A stretch of 64,000 nt of DNA from Streptomyces sp. NRRL S-337 (lineage in GTDB: Bacteria; Actinomycetota; Actinomycetes; Streptomycetales; Streptomycetaceae). A program made the translations under genes and the position numbers. The number at the start of each line of letters is the position of its first letter. Within the stretch, counting starts at the first letter, position 1. Below are positions 8,895 to 17,221 of this stretch, piece by piece. The notes below the pieces were generated by a model that did no database searches, was not told the origin of the DNA, and saw only the letters and a list, made by a program, of their open reading frames with translations. Location: NCBI RefSeq assembly GCF_000720175.1, contig NZ_JOIX01000002.1, forward strand, positions 62,001 through 126,000, given 5' to 3'.

Positions 8895-9218
8895 TTGGCC
8901 GCCTGCCCGACCCTCGCGCCGCTGACCGCCGATGCGGACCTCCTCGCCGCGTTCGAGGTCCTCGGCCAGAAATAGAACGGAATCATCCTCCACACCCTGG
9001 CCCCACGCCCCGCCCGCTACGGCGAACTGCACAGTGCCATCGGCTCAATCAGCACCAAGATGCTCGCCGACCGGCTGCGCGAACTCGTGGCGGCCGGGCT
9101 CGTCACCCACGACCAACTCCCGCCCGGGCCCGCCACCTACACCCTCACCACCGACGGTCGAGCCCTCCTGCCGGCCCTGGAACAGATCCGCGCCTGGGCA
9201 CAGCACCGCACCCCCTGA
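8895..9218 (+). pseudogene. HxlR-family regulator with in-frame stop
   Basis: One frame of 108 codons reads as an HxlR winged-helix protein: LLAAFEVLGQK, stop, NGIILHTLAPRPARYGEL, then SISTKMLADRLRELVAAGLV and TYTLTTDGRALLPAL. HxlR proteins have W-x-x-x-I-L after G-x-K, so the TAG at 8973-8975 stands where TGG is expected, consistent with a G-to-A change. The start is uncertain (TTG 8895 with GGACGGAGG upstream). The rest is intact, so the mutation looks recent. Read-through or re-initiation cannot be excluded but the helix before the wing would be lost. Confidence 0.75.
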
Positions 9219-9250
9219 CCCCGCCGCTACACCTCGACAAGGACACCCCC

Positions 9251-9343
9251 ATGTCCGCACGCACCCTGCCCGAAGCCACTTTCGCCCGCACTGTCCTGGG
9301 CTCCGGCCCCGGCCTCACCCACGGCGCCGGCAGCAGCATCGAC
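9251..9343 (+). pseudogene. 5' fragment of an alpha/beta hydrolase
   Basis: From ATG 9251 (AAGGA upstream) the frame reads MSARTLPEATFARTVLGSGP then GLTHGAGSSID. The pattern V-L-G-S-G-P-G-x-x-x-x-H-G-A-G is the oxyanion-loop start of alpha/beta hydrolases, with about three residues missing before HGAG. Family resemblance ends near 9343, where the sequence runs into the 3' end of the convergent gene. The hydrolase was probably in one operon with the dead HxlR gene. Confidence 0.45.
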
Positions 9344-9392
9344 TTGTCGTGGCGAGTGGCGACCGCCCGGTGTTGCTTCAGGCGGGTGCGGG

Positions 9393-9983
9393 TTACAGAG
9401 GGGCGATCTCTACCCTGCCGGTGAACCGGCCACCCACTTGATCGGCGAGCCAATGGACGCGGGGGAACTGGTCGCCGTTCCGGTTCCGGACGTGCACGTG
9501 GACGGTGTGGTCCTGCGACGGCTCGTCCTGATAGAGGTCCCGGGAATTCACGGTCAGGGTGAGATACGCGTATTTCTGCGAGATCTCCTCCAGTCCCGCT
9601 TCGGGCACCGCAGGCCATGCGTCCAGATCCCATCGAACAGCTGCGGGATCTGAACCCAGAGCGGAGATGAAGGGCTCGGCGCGGTCCAGTGGACGCCCCC
9701 AGTCGAATACTCGGATCGGCAGACATCCCGCAGGGTCGTCGCCCGCCTCCGACGAACCGTGCTCCTGGCCGGCCGATGCCCACCATCGGAGGTCGGGGAG
9801 TACGTGACGTACTCGCGTCAGGACAGTCGGCGACCTGATCACGGCTTCGAAGTCAACCTCTCCCTGAGCGATGTCCGCGATGCCCAGCAAAGTACGCACC
9901 GCGCGTATCGCTGCAGGTAGGTCGGTGGTTGTCAGGACAGCAGCCCCAGCAGAGTTGCTCATCCCGAAACCATAGGGCAGCAC
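9393..9983 (-). CDS. Hypothetical protein
   Basis: 196 residues (189 if ATG 9962 is the start). I do not recognise the family. The protein is acidic and soluble, with an N-terminal helical part (TTDLPAAIRAVRTLLGIADIAQGEVDFEAV) and a beta-rich C-terminal half (YAYLTLTVNSRDLY, HTVHVHVRNRNGDQFPRVHWLADQVGGRFTGRVEI). No signal peptide or membrane segment is seen. The frame has consistent high-GC codon use over its whole length. It is divergent from the methyltransferase gene, 41 bp away. Confidence 0.65.
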   Translation of the reverse strand: MLPYGFGMSNSAGAAVLTTTDLPAAIRAVRTLLGIADIAQGEVDFEAVIRSPTVLTRVRHVLPDLRWWASAGQEHGSSEAGDDPAGCLPIRVFDWGRPLDRAEPFISALGSDPAAVRWDLDAWPAVPEAGLEEISQKYAYLTLTVNSRDLYQDEPSQDHTVHVHVRNRNGDQFPRVHWLADQVGGRFTGRVEIAPL

Positions 9984-10012
9984 TCACAGTTACATGATCG
10001 GCCGGACAGGTC

Positions 10013-10018
10013 TAGGCT
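10013..10018 (+). promoter_or_regulatory. -10 box of a leaderless promoter (methyltransferase)
   Basis: TAGGCT followed by six bases and the ATG at 10025. No ribosome site is visible, so transcription probably starts at the start codon. Confidence 0.4.
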
Positions 10019-10024
10019 GCGGCA

Positions 10025-10798
10025 ATGGAACGCATAACCGACGTGCCCGAGGGTCTCGCCCGGTCTGCAGATCCGGCCCAGGCGAATGACTACGACAGCT
10101 TCGCCGAGGCGTACTCGGCGGAGAACGAGAACAACCTCGTGAACGCGTACTACGAGCGGCCCGCGATGGTGGCCCTCGCCGGAGACGTGGCCGGCCGACG
10201 GATCCTGGACGCCGGCTGCGGCTCGGGGCCCCTGTCCGCTGCGCTGCGCGACCGCGGTGCGGTCGTCACCGGCATCGACGCCAGCGCCGGGATGCTGGCG
10301 TTGGCCAGGCAGCGGCTGGGTGACGACGTGGCCCTGCACGTGGTCGACCTGAGCGACCGTCTGCCGTTCGCCGACGGTGCGTTCGACGACGTGGTCGCGT
10401 CGCTGGTCCTGCACTACCTGGAGGACTGGGGGCCGACGCTGGCGGAGTTACGGCGAGTGCTCAGGCCCGGCGGACGGCTGATCGCGTCGGTGGACCACCC
10501 TTTCGTGGCGTACACGATCGAGGATCCTCGGCCCGACTATTTCGCGACCACCAGCTATACCTTCGACTGGACGTTCGGCGGGCAGACCGTCCCGATGAAG
10601 TTCTGGCGCAAGTCGCTGCACGCAATGACCGATGCGTTCACCACAGCCGGCTTCAGCCTTTCCGTCATCAGCGAGCCGCAGCCCGACCCGGCCGCCCGTG
10701 AGCTGTTCCCCGACGACTTCCATGACCTTTCGACCAGACCCTGCTTCCTGTTCTTCGTCGTCGAGGTACCGCCGTCGGCTGCAGGTTCGGACGACTAG
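10025..10798 (+). CDS. Class I SAM-dependent methyltransferase
   Basis: 257 residues. Motif I is RILDAGCGSGPLSAALRDRGA (about 56-76), followed by VTGIDASAGMLALARQRLG (acidic loop binding the SAM ribose), DLSDRLPFADGAFDDVVASLVLHYL (motif II/III), and LAELRRVLRPGGRLIASVDHP. These are the UbiE/Methyltransf_11 signatures. The C-terminal part, with KFWRKSLHAMTDAFTTAGF, is the usual substrate-side extension in actinobacterial paralogues; the substrate is unknown. The next gene downstream starts independently. Confidence 0.85.
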   Translation: MERITDVPEGLARSADPAQANDYDSFAEAYSAENENNLVNAYYERPAMVALAGDVAGRRILDAGCGSGPLSAALRDRGAVVTGIDASAGMLALARQRLGDDVALHVVDLSDRLPFADGAFDDVVASLVLHYLEDWGPTLAELRRVLRPGGRLIASVDHPFVAYTIEDPRPDYFATTSYTFDWTFGGQTVPMKFWRKSLHAMTDAFTTAGFSLSVISEPQPDPAARELFPDDFHDLSTRPCFLFFVVEVPPSAAGSDD

Positions 10799-10926
10799 CC
10801 AGGCGCGGATCACGTGCGGAGTCACAGTTGGATCGAGGCGACGATGACGGTGCGGTGGAAGATGCAGGCGCGTTGGCTTGGCAACTGCCTGACGACGCAG
10901 ATCGATATCGAGGACGCCGACGGCTG

Positions 10927-10932
10927 TAGGCT
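10927..10932 (+). promoter_or_regulatory. -10 box of a leaderless promoter (MDMPI-like gene)
   Basis: TAGGCT, six bases, then ATG 10939. The same box and spacing occur before the upstream methyltransferase. Confidence 0.4.
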
Positions 10933-10938
10933 CTCCGC

Positions 10939-11592
10939 ATGCCACAGTCCGGAGAGCCGCGCATGCCAGTGGGCGGAGAGCACGTGCGACAGGCCGTCGC
11001 CCACGGTGTCGACGCCCTGAAAGGCGTCCCGGCTCCCCAATGGCACGCGCGGGCCGGCGGTTTGGAGTGGACGTGCTGGGAAACCCTTGAACACCTCGCG
11101 GACGACTTGCTCACGTACGCGCTACGGTTCGGGCTCGCGCAGCCCATTGCCGTACCGCGGGTTCCACTGCGCATTTCCAGTGATCGACCGGGCGGTCCGG
11201 CCAATGTCATCTTCGGGGACCACGAGGCGGGGCCCGATGGACTCCTGACCGTCGTGGAGGCCTGCGGCGGACTGCTCGCGACGGTCGTCGACACCACCGA
11301 CGCAACTACCTTGGCTCCCCACGTCTTCGGCGCCTCCGATCCCGAGGGCTTCGCAGCGATGGGCATCGTCGAGACCCTGGTCCACACCCACGACATCGCC
11401 CAGGGACTGAACCGCACGTGGGAGCCCCCGCAGGACCTGAGTGAGCGGGTCCTCGCGCGGCTCTTCCCCGACGTCCCCGTCGTCGACACCCCATGGTCGA
11501 CCCTTCTGTGGGCCACCGGTCGCATGGAGACGCCTGATCGCCCCCGCCGGGCGAACTGGCGCTGGCACGGCGCGCCGCTCGGCCGGGGTTGA
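10939..11592 (+). CDS. Maleylpyruvate isomerase N-terminal (DinB-like) domain protein
   Basis: 217 residues. The N-terminal part (HVRQAVAHGVDALKGVP...GLEWTCWETLEHLADDLLTYALRF) has the helix with W-T-x-x-E-x-x-x-H-L-x-x-D typical of the MDMPI/TIGR03086 four-helix bundle. The second conserved His is in TLVHTHDIAQGL. Members bind a divalent metal through His/Glu and often use mycothiol. The exact reaction cannot be assigned. The leaderless box TAGGCT supports the start at 10939. Confidence 0.72.
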   Translation: MPQSGEPRMPVGGEHVRQAVAHGVDALKGVPAPQWHARAGGLEWTCWETLEHLADDLLTYALRFGLAQPIAVPRVPLRISSDRPGGPANVIFGDHEAGPDGLLTVVEACGGLLATVVDTTDATTLAPHVFGASDPEGFAAMGIVETLVHTHDIAQGLNRTWEPPQDLSERVLARLFPDVPVVDTPWSTLLWATGRMETPDRPRRANWRWHGAPLGRG

Positions 11593-11738
11593 CTGGCGTG
11601 GCTTGAGAGTGGCTTGAGAAGCGGGCGTGGTGTCACCCGCGAGTGTGGTGCACACCTTGCGTCGACGGGGCGGGCACCGCCCAGTCTTCCGGCGAGGGTG
11701 GTGGTGGTCCGGCAGCGAACTGCCGGGCCACCTTCCGC

Positions 11739-12134
11739 TCAGTGGGTGTCGGTGCGCTTTTCGAGGCGGGTGCCGTTGCGAAGGGTGATCGACATCAGGT
11801 CGCTGGGGGCTTCCAGCTCCAGGCGGTGCCAGCGACCGCGGGGGACGATCACGGCGGTGCCTGGCTGCAACCGCACCATGTCCTCGGCGCCGCCGGGCCT
11901 GTCGGGTCGGAAGTAGAGGCGGATGCCGCCGGTCAGGCAGCACACCGCTTCCTCGGCCTCCGGGTGCATCTCCCAGTGGTCGGCGTGGACGTCGGCGTCG
12001 GTCTCCACATGGAACGTGGCGAGCTGCCAGGCGCCGGAGCCGCTGCTCGTCATCTGCCGTTCGACGGCTTGGACATCGCCGTCGGCGTGGAAGTGCAGCG
12101 CCGATGCGAACAGGTCGACGGTGGTGGTCGTCAT
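11739..12134 (-). CDS. Cupin-domain protein
   Basis: 131 residues, one small cupin barrel. Motif 1 is HADHWEMHPEAEEAVCCLTGGIRL and motif 2 is LQPGTAVIVPRGRWHRLEL, with metal-type His/Glu ligands (H-x-H is replaced by H-x-D-H-W; E and the second-motif H are kept). It may bind a metal and a small ligand. It is the second gene of a leftward operon: its ATG overlaps the stop of the MFS gene by four bases (ATGA), so translation is coupled. Control by the divergent TetR gene is likely. Confidence 0.8.
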   Translation of the reverse strand: MTTTTVDLFASALHFHADGDVQAVERQMTSSGSGAWQLATFHVETDADVHADHWEMHPEAEEAVCCLTGGIRLYFRPDRPGGAEDMVRLQPGTAVIVPRGRWHRLELEAPSDLMSITLRNGTRLEKRTDTH

Positions 12135-13552
12135 GAGGGTGTTCCTTCCAACTGGTTGTCTGCGGGGACGGTGGTGGGTTTCGGGACAGGGGGGACGGCT
12201 CGGTGGCGCGGCAGCACGCCGATCGCCACGACCACCGCGAGCAGGAAGAGGGCGGCGGTGATGGCCAGGCCCAGGGCGTAGCCGTCGTTGAGCGCGGACG
12301 GGTCGGTGGCCGTGCCGGTGTGGTGCGCGGCAATGGTGGCCAGGGCAGCCAGGCCGATGCAGCCGCCGAGTTGGCGGGAGCTGTTCATCAGGCCGGAGGC
12401 CATGCCGGCCTCATGCGCGGCGACGCCGGTGGTCGCGGCGGCGGCGACCGGGGCCAGGACCAGTCCGGCGCCGACGCTGGTGACGAGGGACGGACCGAGC
12501 ACGTCGGTGAGGAAGCTGCCGTTGGGGCTGATGAGGGCGAACCAGGCCAGGCCCGCGGCGGCCAGCAGGGCGCCGGGCACCAGGGACGCCCGGGGGTTGC
12601 GTGCCGCGGTGATGCGGGTCGCGACGATGGTTCCAGCGACCAGCCCCAGGGAGAAGGGCAGAAATGCCGTGCCGGTCGCTGCGGCCCCCATGCCCAGGAC
12701 CTGCTGCATGTACAGGGACACGAAGTAGAACGCGGTGAACTGCCCGGCCGCGGCCAGGAACACGAGCATGTTCGCGCCGGCGATCCAGCGGCTGCGCAGC
12801 AGGCCGAGGCGGAGCAGCGGTGCGGTGGCCCTTGACTCGGCGAAGACGAAGGCGACCAGCAGCGCGGCTGCGGTGGCGAGGGTCGCCCACGTGAGCGGGG
12901 AGCTCCAGCCGAGGATGTCGGTGCGGACGACACCGAGCACCAGCAGCCCGACTCCGCCGGTCGCCAGGACGGCGCCCAGCGCGTCCAGCTTCTCGTGCCG
13001 GGCGGGTGGCGCTCCGGCGGGCACCCCTGCGGGGACCAGCGCGAGAGCTGCCGCGACGATGGGCAGGTTGATCAGCATGACCCAACGCCAGCCCGCGTAC
13101 TCGGTCAGCAGCCCACCTGCCAGCACGCCCAGTGCGCCGCCTGCGGCGTTGACTGCGCTCCACACCCCGAGCGCGCGGACGCGCCGGGGGCCCTCGGTGA
13201 AGGTGGTGGTGAGCATCGCCAGCGCGGCCGGCGCGGATGCGGCGGCGCCCAGGCCCTGCCCGGCGCGGGCGGCGATCAGTTGCCACGGTGCCTGGGCCAG
13301 CCCGCCGGCCAGCGAGCACAGTCCGAAGACAGTCAGCCCCAGTACGAACAGCCTGCGCCGGCCGTACAGGTCGCAAGCGCGGCCGCCCAGCAGCAGGAAC
13401 CCGCCGAACGTGAGCGCGTACACGTGCACCACCCAGGACAGGTCAAGCGGCGCGAATCCCAGCGCGGTGCGGATCGCCGGCAAGGCGACGTTGACCACGG
13501 ACATGTCCAGGGCGACGACGAACTGGGCGACGGCGGCTGCCGCCAGCACCAC
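12131..13552 (-). CDS. MFS drug transporter, DHA2 (EmrB/QacA) type
   Basis: 473 residues from GTG 13552, chosen because GAAGGAGA sits just upstream; a longer open frame to 13774 would overlap the TetR gene. The first helix carries the DHA2 motif ALDMSVVNVALPAI. Motif A is GGRACDLYGRRRLFVLG, and the helix-5 motif C region is AVNAAGGALGVLAGGLL. About 14 hydrophobic segments can be counted, as expected for proton-coupled multidrug exporters of this branch. It is coupled to a cupin gene and divergent from a TetR regulator with a palindrome in between, so inducible export with processing or sensing of the ligand is inferred. Confidence 0.88.
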   Translation of the reverse strand: MVLAAAAVAQFVVALDMSVVNVALPAIRTALGFAPLDLSWVVHVYALTFGGFLLLGGRACDLYGRRRLFVLGLTVFGLCSLAGGLAQAPWQLIAARAGQGLGAAASAPAALAMLTTTFTEGPRRVRALGVWSAVNAAGGALGVLAGGLLTEYAGWRWVMLINLPIVAAALALVPAGVPAGAPPARHEKLDALGAVLATGGVGLLVLGVVRTDILGWSSPLTWATLATAAALLVAFVFAESRATAPLLRLGLLRSRWIAGANMLVFLAAAGQFTAFYFVSLYMQQVLGMGAAATGTAFLPFSLGLVAGTIVATRITAARNPRASLVPGALLAAAGLAWFALISPNGSFLTDVLGPSLVTSVGAGLVLAPVAAAATTGVAAHEAGMASGLMNSSRQLGGCIGLAALATIAAHHTGTATDPSALNDGYALGLAITAALFLLAVVVAIGVLPRHRAVPPVPKPTTVPADNQLEGTPS

Positions 13553-13571
13553 TCCGGGTCTCCTTCGAGCG

Positions 13572-13591
13572 TTTTTATACACGTAAGAAAA
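13572..13591. promoter_or_regulatory. Probable TetR operator
   Basis: A 20-bp dyad of pattern TTTTNNTACNNGTANNAAAA, 20 bp before the MFS start and 49 bp before the TetR start. Read leftward it contains TATAAA, so repressor binding could block the MFS promoter. Confidence 0.55.
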
Positions 13592-13640
13592 GTTAGCGGC
13601 TGGGTATCGTCGTTGTCGACACCTGGGGGATGATGGAGGC

Positions 13641-14309
13641 ATGCCGCAACCGTCCGCACCGCGCAAAACCCTGGGCCGACCTCCCCGTATCTCTCGCGAG
13701 GCGATCATCGAGACAGCCCGCCGGATCGTCACCGAGGCAGGCGTGGACCGGCTGACCATGCGGCGGCTGGCCACGGAGATCGGCAGTACGCCGATGGCGC
13801 TCTACCACCACGTCCGCGACAAGGAAGAACTACTCGTCCTGCTGCTGGACGACTACGCCACACGGACGCTGCGCCGACCCGAAATTCCCGTCGACCCTCG
13901 CGAACGGATCGTCGTCGCCGCCACCACGATCCACCAGGCGCTCGCCGCCTGTCCCTGGATCGTGGAGGTGTTGACCGCCGATGACTTGATGTCCACGTCC
14001 GCGCTCTGGTTCGTCGAGCAGATCGTCGACGGCCTGGTCGAGTGCGGCCTCTCCCCCGACCGGGCCGTCCACGGCTACCGCGCGATCTGGTACTACACCG
14101 CCGGAGAAATCGTGGTCAGAGCAACCGCGGCCCGGCGACGCGCACACGATGACCGTGCGACCTACCGGGAGCAGGTCTTCGCCGACCTCGACCCGAACGA
14201 ACTACCCCGCTTGGCACAGGTCGCGGACCGCTGGGCGCCACTGACCGCCCAGGACACCTACCTGGACGGGCTCCGAGCCCTGGTGGACGGCCTTCTCACC
14301 AGCCGCTGA
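13641..14309 (+). CDS. TetR/AcrR-family regulator
   Basis: 222 residues. The N-terminal DNA-binding domain is complete: ISREAIIETARRIVTEAGVDRLTMRRLATEIGSTPMALYHHVRDKEELLVLLLD. The LTMRRLA...STPMALYHHV helices form the HTH. The ligand domain (about 70-222) resembles TetR_C type and has WYYTAGEIVVRA. ATG 13641 is the only sensible start; GGAGG lies too close to it, so a leaderless transcript is possible. It probably represses the divergent MFS-cupin operon and itself. Confidence 0.85.
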   Translation: MPQPSAPRKTLGRPPRISREAIIETARRIVTEAGVDRLTMRRLATEIGSTPMALYHHVRDKEELLVLLLDDYATRTLRRPEIPVDPRERIVVAATTIHQALAACPWIVEVLTADDLMSTSALWFVEQIVDGLVECGLSPDRAVHGYRAIWYYTAGEIVVRATAARRRAHDDRATYREQVFADLDPNELPRLAQVADRWAPLTAQDTYLDGLRALVDGLLTSR

Positions 14310-14547
14310 CCATGTGCGCCTGGCAGTTGGGCGGAGGGGACCGGCGAAGCACACCCGGCACGCCCCCCCGTCACCGGCGAGCAGGAGGTCGCAGCCGTCA
14401 AGGCGCTCCGCGGGACGCGGTGGCCGTGCACCGGCGGCCTGCGACCGCGACCAGCGACCACCGACCGCCCACGCGTGACGCCCCACGGGAACGGAGATTC
14501 CCCGGGGCGTCGGGCTCTGTGCGTCGCGGCCTTGTGCTGATGCTCCG

Positions 14548-16017
14548 TCAGGCGCTCTGTCTAGCAGTCGCCTTGGCCACCAGCAGCACCGCCAGTACAC
14601 CGATGCAGATCAGGACGTAACCCGAGGTGGTCAGGGTGCCGAGGGTGCCCAGTACCGCGACGCCGAGCGCGGAGCCGGCCTGCCGGATGCCGTTCAGGGC
14701 GCCCTGACTGGTTGCCGCGTACTCCGGCGGTGCCGAGACGGCCATCGCGGCGGCGGCGCCGGGGATCGACAGCGTGCCGGTCGCGGCCAACGTCAGCTCG
14801 GCGGCGAGGATCAGCGGCAGCGGCGGGTGATGGCCGGTACAGAAGGCGAGCAACACACCCGACACCACAGAGGCGGACATGCCGGTCAGCAGGATCGGGC
14901 GCGCGCCGTAGCGGGCGACGAGCCGGCCGGTGAAGAACGGCATGACACACACCGGAAAGGCGATCGGCAAGGAGGCGAGACCGGCCTTGAACGGAGTCAG
15001 GTCATAGGTGTGCTGCAGCCACACGGCGAACAGATACATCCCGCCGAAGTAGGCGAAGCAGGACACCGCGGCGGCCACCATGGCGGCCCGGACCTTCGGC
15101 AGGGCGAGCAGCGCCGGCGGCAGGACCGGGGCGGCCACCCGGCGTTCCACGACGGCCACGGCGACGAAGCAGAGCAGCGCGGCGACGATCGGGACCAGGG
15201 CGCGCGGTGAGCCCCAGCCCTCGATGCCGGCCTCGACCAGACCGAAGGTGAGCAGAGCGAGTCCGGCGGTGGACAGCGTCAGACCGGGGCGGTCCAGAGC
15301 GCGGGTGGCGCGGAGGGGCGGCACGGGCAGTCGGCGGGCCAGCAGCAGAGCGGCCAACGCGATCGGCGGATTGACCAGGAACACCAGCCGCCAGCCGCCG
15401 AGTTCGACCAGGGCGCCGCCGAGCACGGGTCCGGCGGCCGCTCCCAGGCCGCTCAGCGCGGTCCAGGCACCAATCGCACGGGTGCGGCGCACCGGGTCGG
15501 GGTTGAGGTGGATCAGCAGTGCCAGGGAGGCGGGCACCAGGCCGGCGCCCGCGGCACCGAGCAGCGCGCGGCCGCCGATGAGGGCGCCGACGTTCGGCGC
15601 CAAGGCACACACCACGGACAGAGCGGAGAAGAGGCCGAGCGCGGTGGCATAGACGCGGCGCGCGCCCCAACGGTCGGCGATGACACCGCCGGCCAGCAGC
15701 AGTCCGGCGAAGACGACCGTGTAGGCGTCGACGGCCCAGGGCAGGGCGGCGGTGGCCGGATGCAGCGACTTCTGCACGTCGGGCACCGCGACGTTGAGGA
15801 TCGAGGTGTCGAGCAGAACGAGCAGGTTGCCGGTGGCGATACCGGCGAACGTCAGCTTGGAATGGCGCTTGGGCGGCGCGGGCGCCTGGGCGGGCGCGGT
15901 CGGAGTGGGCGGCGCAGGCGCCTGAGCCTGCGCGGACGGTGTGATCGGCGCGGTCGGTGGGGTCGGGCCCGGTCCGGCGAGCCCGGAGGGACGGCAGAGG
16001 GGATCGGCGGTACTCAT
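14548..16017 (-). CDS. MFS transporter, DHA2 type
   Basis: 489 residues from ATG 16017 (GGGGGAGG upstream). The first 50 residues are a Pro/Ala/Gln low-complexity tail (PTPPTAPITPSAQAQAPAP) before the first helix, LLVLLDTSILNVAVPDV, the DHA2 motif. Motif A is GGVIADRWGARRVYATAL, and motif C region ALSGLGAAAGPVLGGAL. Around 14 hydrophobic segments are seen. This is an antiporter likely to export a small lipophilic compound. It is divergent from a LysR gene, 90 bp apart, with a palindrome over the promoter, which points to LysR control. Confidence 0.88.
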   Translation of the reverse strand: MSTADPLCRPSGLAGPGPTPPTAPITPSAQAQAPAPPTPTAPAQAPAPPKRHSKLTFAGIATGNLLVLLDTSILNVAVPDVQKSLHPATAALPWAVDAYTVVFAGLLLAGGVIADRWGARRVYATALGLFSALSVVCALAPNVGALIGGRALLGAAGAGLVPASLALLIHLNPDPVRRTRAIGAWTALSGLGAAAGPVLGGALVELGGWRLVFLVNPPIALAALLLARRLPVPPLRATRALDRPGLTLSTAGLALLTFGLVEAGIEGWGSPRALVPIVAALLCFVAVAVVERRVAAPVLPPALLALPKVRAAMVAAAVSCFAYFGGMYLFAVWLQHTYDLTPFKAGLASLPIAFPVCVMPFFTGRLVARYGARPILLTGMSASVVSGVLLAFCTGHHPPLPLILAAELTLAATGTLSIPGAAAAMAVSAPPEYAATSQGALNGIRQAGSALGVAVLGTLGTLTTSGYVLICIGVLAVLLVAKATARQSA

Positions 16018-16072
16018 GGCGGCAGCCTCCCCCGGCGGGCCGCCGGCCTGCGACGTCGCACCTCCGATACCC

Positions 16073-16091
16073 CCATCGGAAAGTCCGATGG
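16073..16091. promoter_or_regulatory. Probable LysR operator
   Basis: CCATCGGA-AAG-TCCGATGG, a perfect inverted repeat just upstream of the LysR -10 box. LysR sites usually have a T-N11-A dyad, which fits ATCGGAAAGTCCGAT. A further half site, TCCGAT, lies at 16063-16068. Confidence 0.55.
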
Positions 16092-16095
16092 AGGT

Positions 16096-16101
16096 TATGC
16101 T
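16096..16101 (+). promoter_or_regulatory. -10 box of the leaderless LysR promoter
   Basis: TATGCT, six bases, then the GTG start at 16108; no ribosome site lies in between. Confidence 0.45.
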
Positions 16102-16107
16102 GCTGTC

Positions 16108-17037
16108 GTGGACTCCCGCTATCTGCGCGCTTTCGTCGCGGTCGCCGACCATGGTGGCATCTCCTCCGCAGCACAGGCGTTGGGATACGCCCAGTCCAGC
16201 CTCAGCGCCCAGCTCAAGCGGCTGGAGGCGGACCTCGGGGTGAGCGTTTTGGTGCGCCAGGGCGCGGGGTCGGTGCTCAGCGAGGCGGGCGCCCGGCTTC
16301 TGCCGTATGCGCGCGAGGCCCTGGAGCTGGAGGAGCAGATGCGCCGGGTGGCGCGCGGTGGTCGGCCGCGGCTGCGGATCGGGGCGCAGGAGTCACTGGC
16401 GCACGTGTGGATGCCGGAGGTACTGGCCGCGTTGGAGTACGGCGCAGACGACGCGGAGGCCGGCACAGGCATGGAGTTGACGGTTGCCAACCGGCGGAGG
16501 CTGGAGCAGGCGTTCGGCGCGGGCGAGTTGGATGTGGTCTTCCAGTACGACAACGGCATGCGTGCGCTCGGCCCGCATGCGGTGGTGGGACACGACCGGA
16601 CGGTTGTGGTGGCGGGGCCCAGTCATCCGTTGGCCCGGGAGGAGGAGGTCACGCCGGAACAGCTGCTGGGGTACGACTTCCTGGTGGCCGAGCCGGGCTG
16701 CACCTCGGAGATGCTGGTGGACCGCTTCGGTCGGGATCTGCTGGCCGGTGCCCAACTGGCCATGATTCAGGGCTCCTTGTCGGCGTTGCTGCGGCTGACC
16801 GGGCACGGGCACGGGCTGTCGCTTCTGCCTGAACTGGCGGTGACCCGGGAGCTGCAGGAGGGCGAGCTGGTGACGCTGCGCCTGGCGGAGCGGATCCGCC
16901 CGGTCAGCATCGTCGCCCAGTGGCGGCCGCGACTGGGACCGGCCGAACGCACTCTGCGCGATCTCCTCGACGTGGCCCGCCGCGCGGACCCGCTGCCCGA
17001 GGTGACCAACACGGCACGTGCGGCGGAGGCTTCGTAA
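16108..17037 (+). CDS. LysR-family regulator
   Basis: 309 residues from GTG 16108. The LysR HTH spans about residues 1-60: YLRAFVAVADHGGISSAAQALGYAQSSLSAQLKRLEADLGVSVLVR. The effector domain follows (RLRIGAQESLAHVWMPEVLAALE, LDVVFQYD, LLGYDFLVAEPGCTSEML, MIQGSLSALLRLTGHGHGLSLLPELAV). The pattern resembles CysB/CbbR-type sensors of small anions, but the inducer is unknown. It faces the DHA2 exporter across a short palindromic promoter region and probably controls it. Confidence 0.88.
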   Translation: MDSRYLRAFVAVADHGGISSAAQALGYAQSSLSAQLKRLEADLGVSVLVRQGAGSVLSEAGARLLPYAREALELEEQMRRVARGGRPRLRIGAQESLAHVWMPEVLAALEYGADDAEAGTGMELTVANRRRLEQAFGAGELDVVFQYDNGMRALGPHAVVGHDRTVVVAGPSHPLAREEEVTPEQLLGYDFLVAEPGCTSEMLVDRFGRDLLAGAQLAMIQGSLSALLRLTGHGHGLSLLPELAVTRELQEGELVTLRLAERIRPVSIVAQWRPRLGPAERTLRDLLDVARRADPLPEVTNTARAAEAS

Positions 17038-17221
17038 TCAGGCGCCCGCGTCCCGGAAGAGAGGGCGACGACGAGAAGGGGAGCTGCGCAGTTGCTCCCC
17101 TTCGGCAACGCGCTGGCCATCAAGGAGCCGAAGGCCGCCGGGGGCGCGGGCCAGCCGCAGAGCTTCGAACGGGTCTTCCCCAAGCCCAGATATTTCCTGG
17201 TGTCTGTGTGACGATCTCCCT

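Noticed and set aside
10822..11094. Minus-strand gene upstream of the MDMPI-like protein
   Set aside because: It overlaps the well-supported plus-strand gene and has no motif.
12411..13376. Long alternative frame across the DHA2 exporter
   Set aside because: Arg/Pro-rich shadow of the MFS gene, whose helices and motifs are clear in the chosen frame.
17038..17221. Small protein ending FERVFPKPRYFLVSV before the arginase-like gene
   Set aside because: Looks like the end of a gene but no start or family could be supported.
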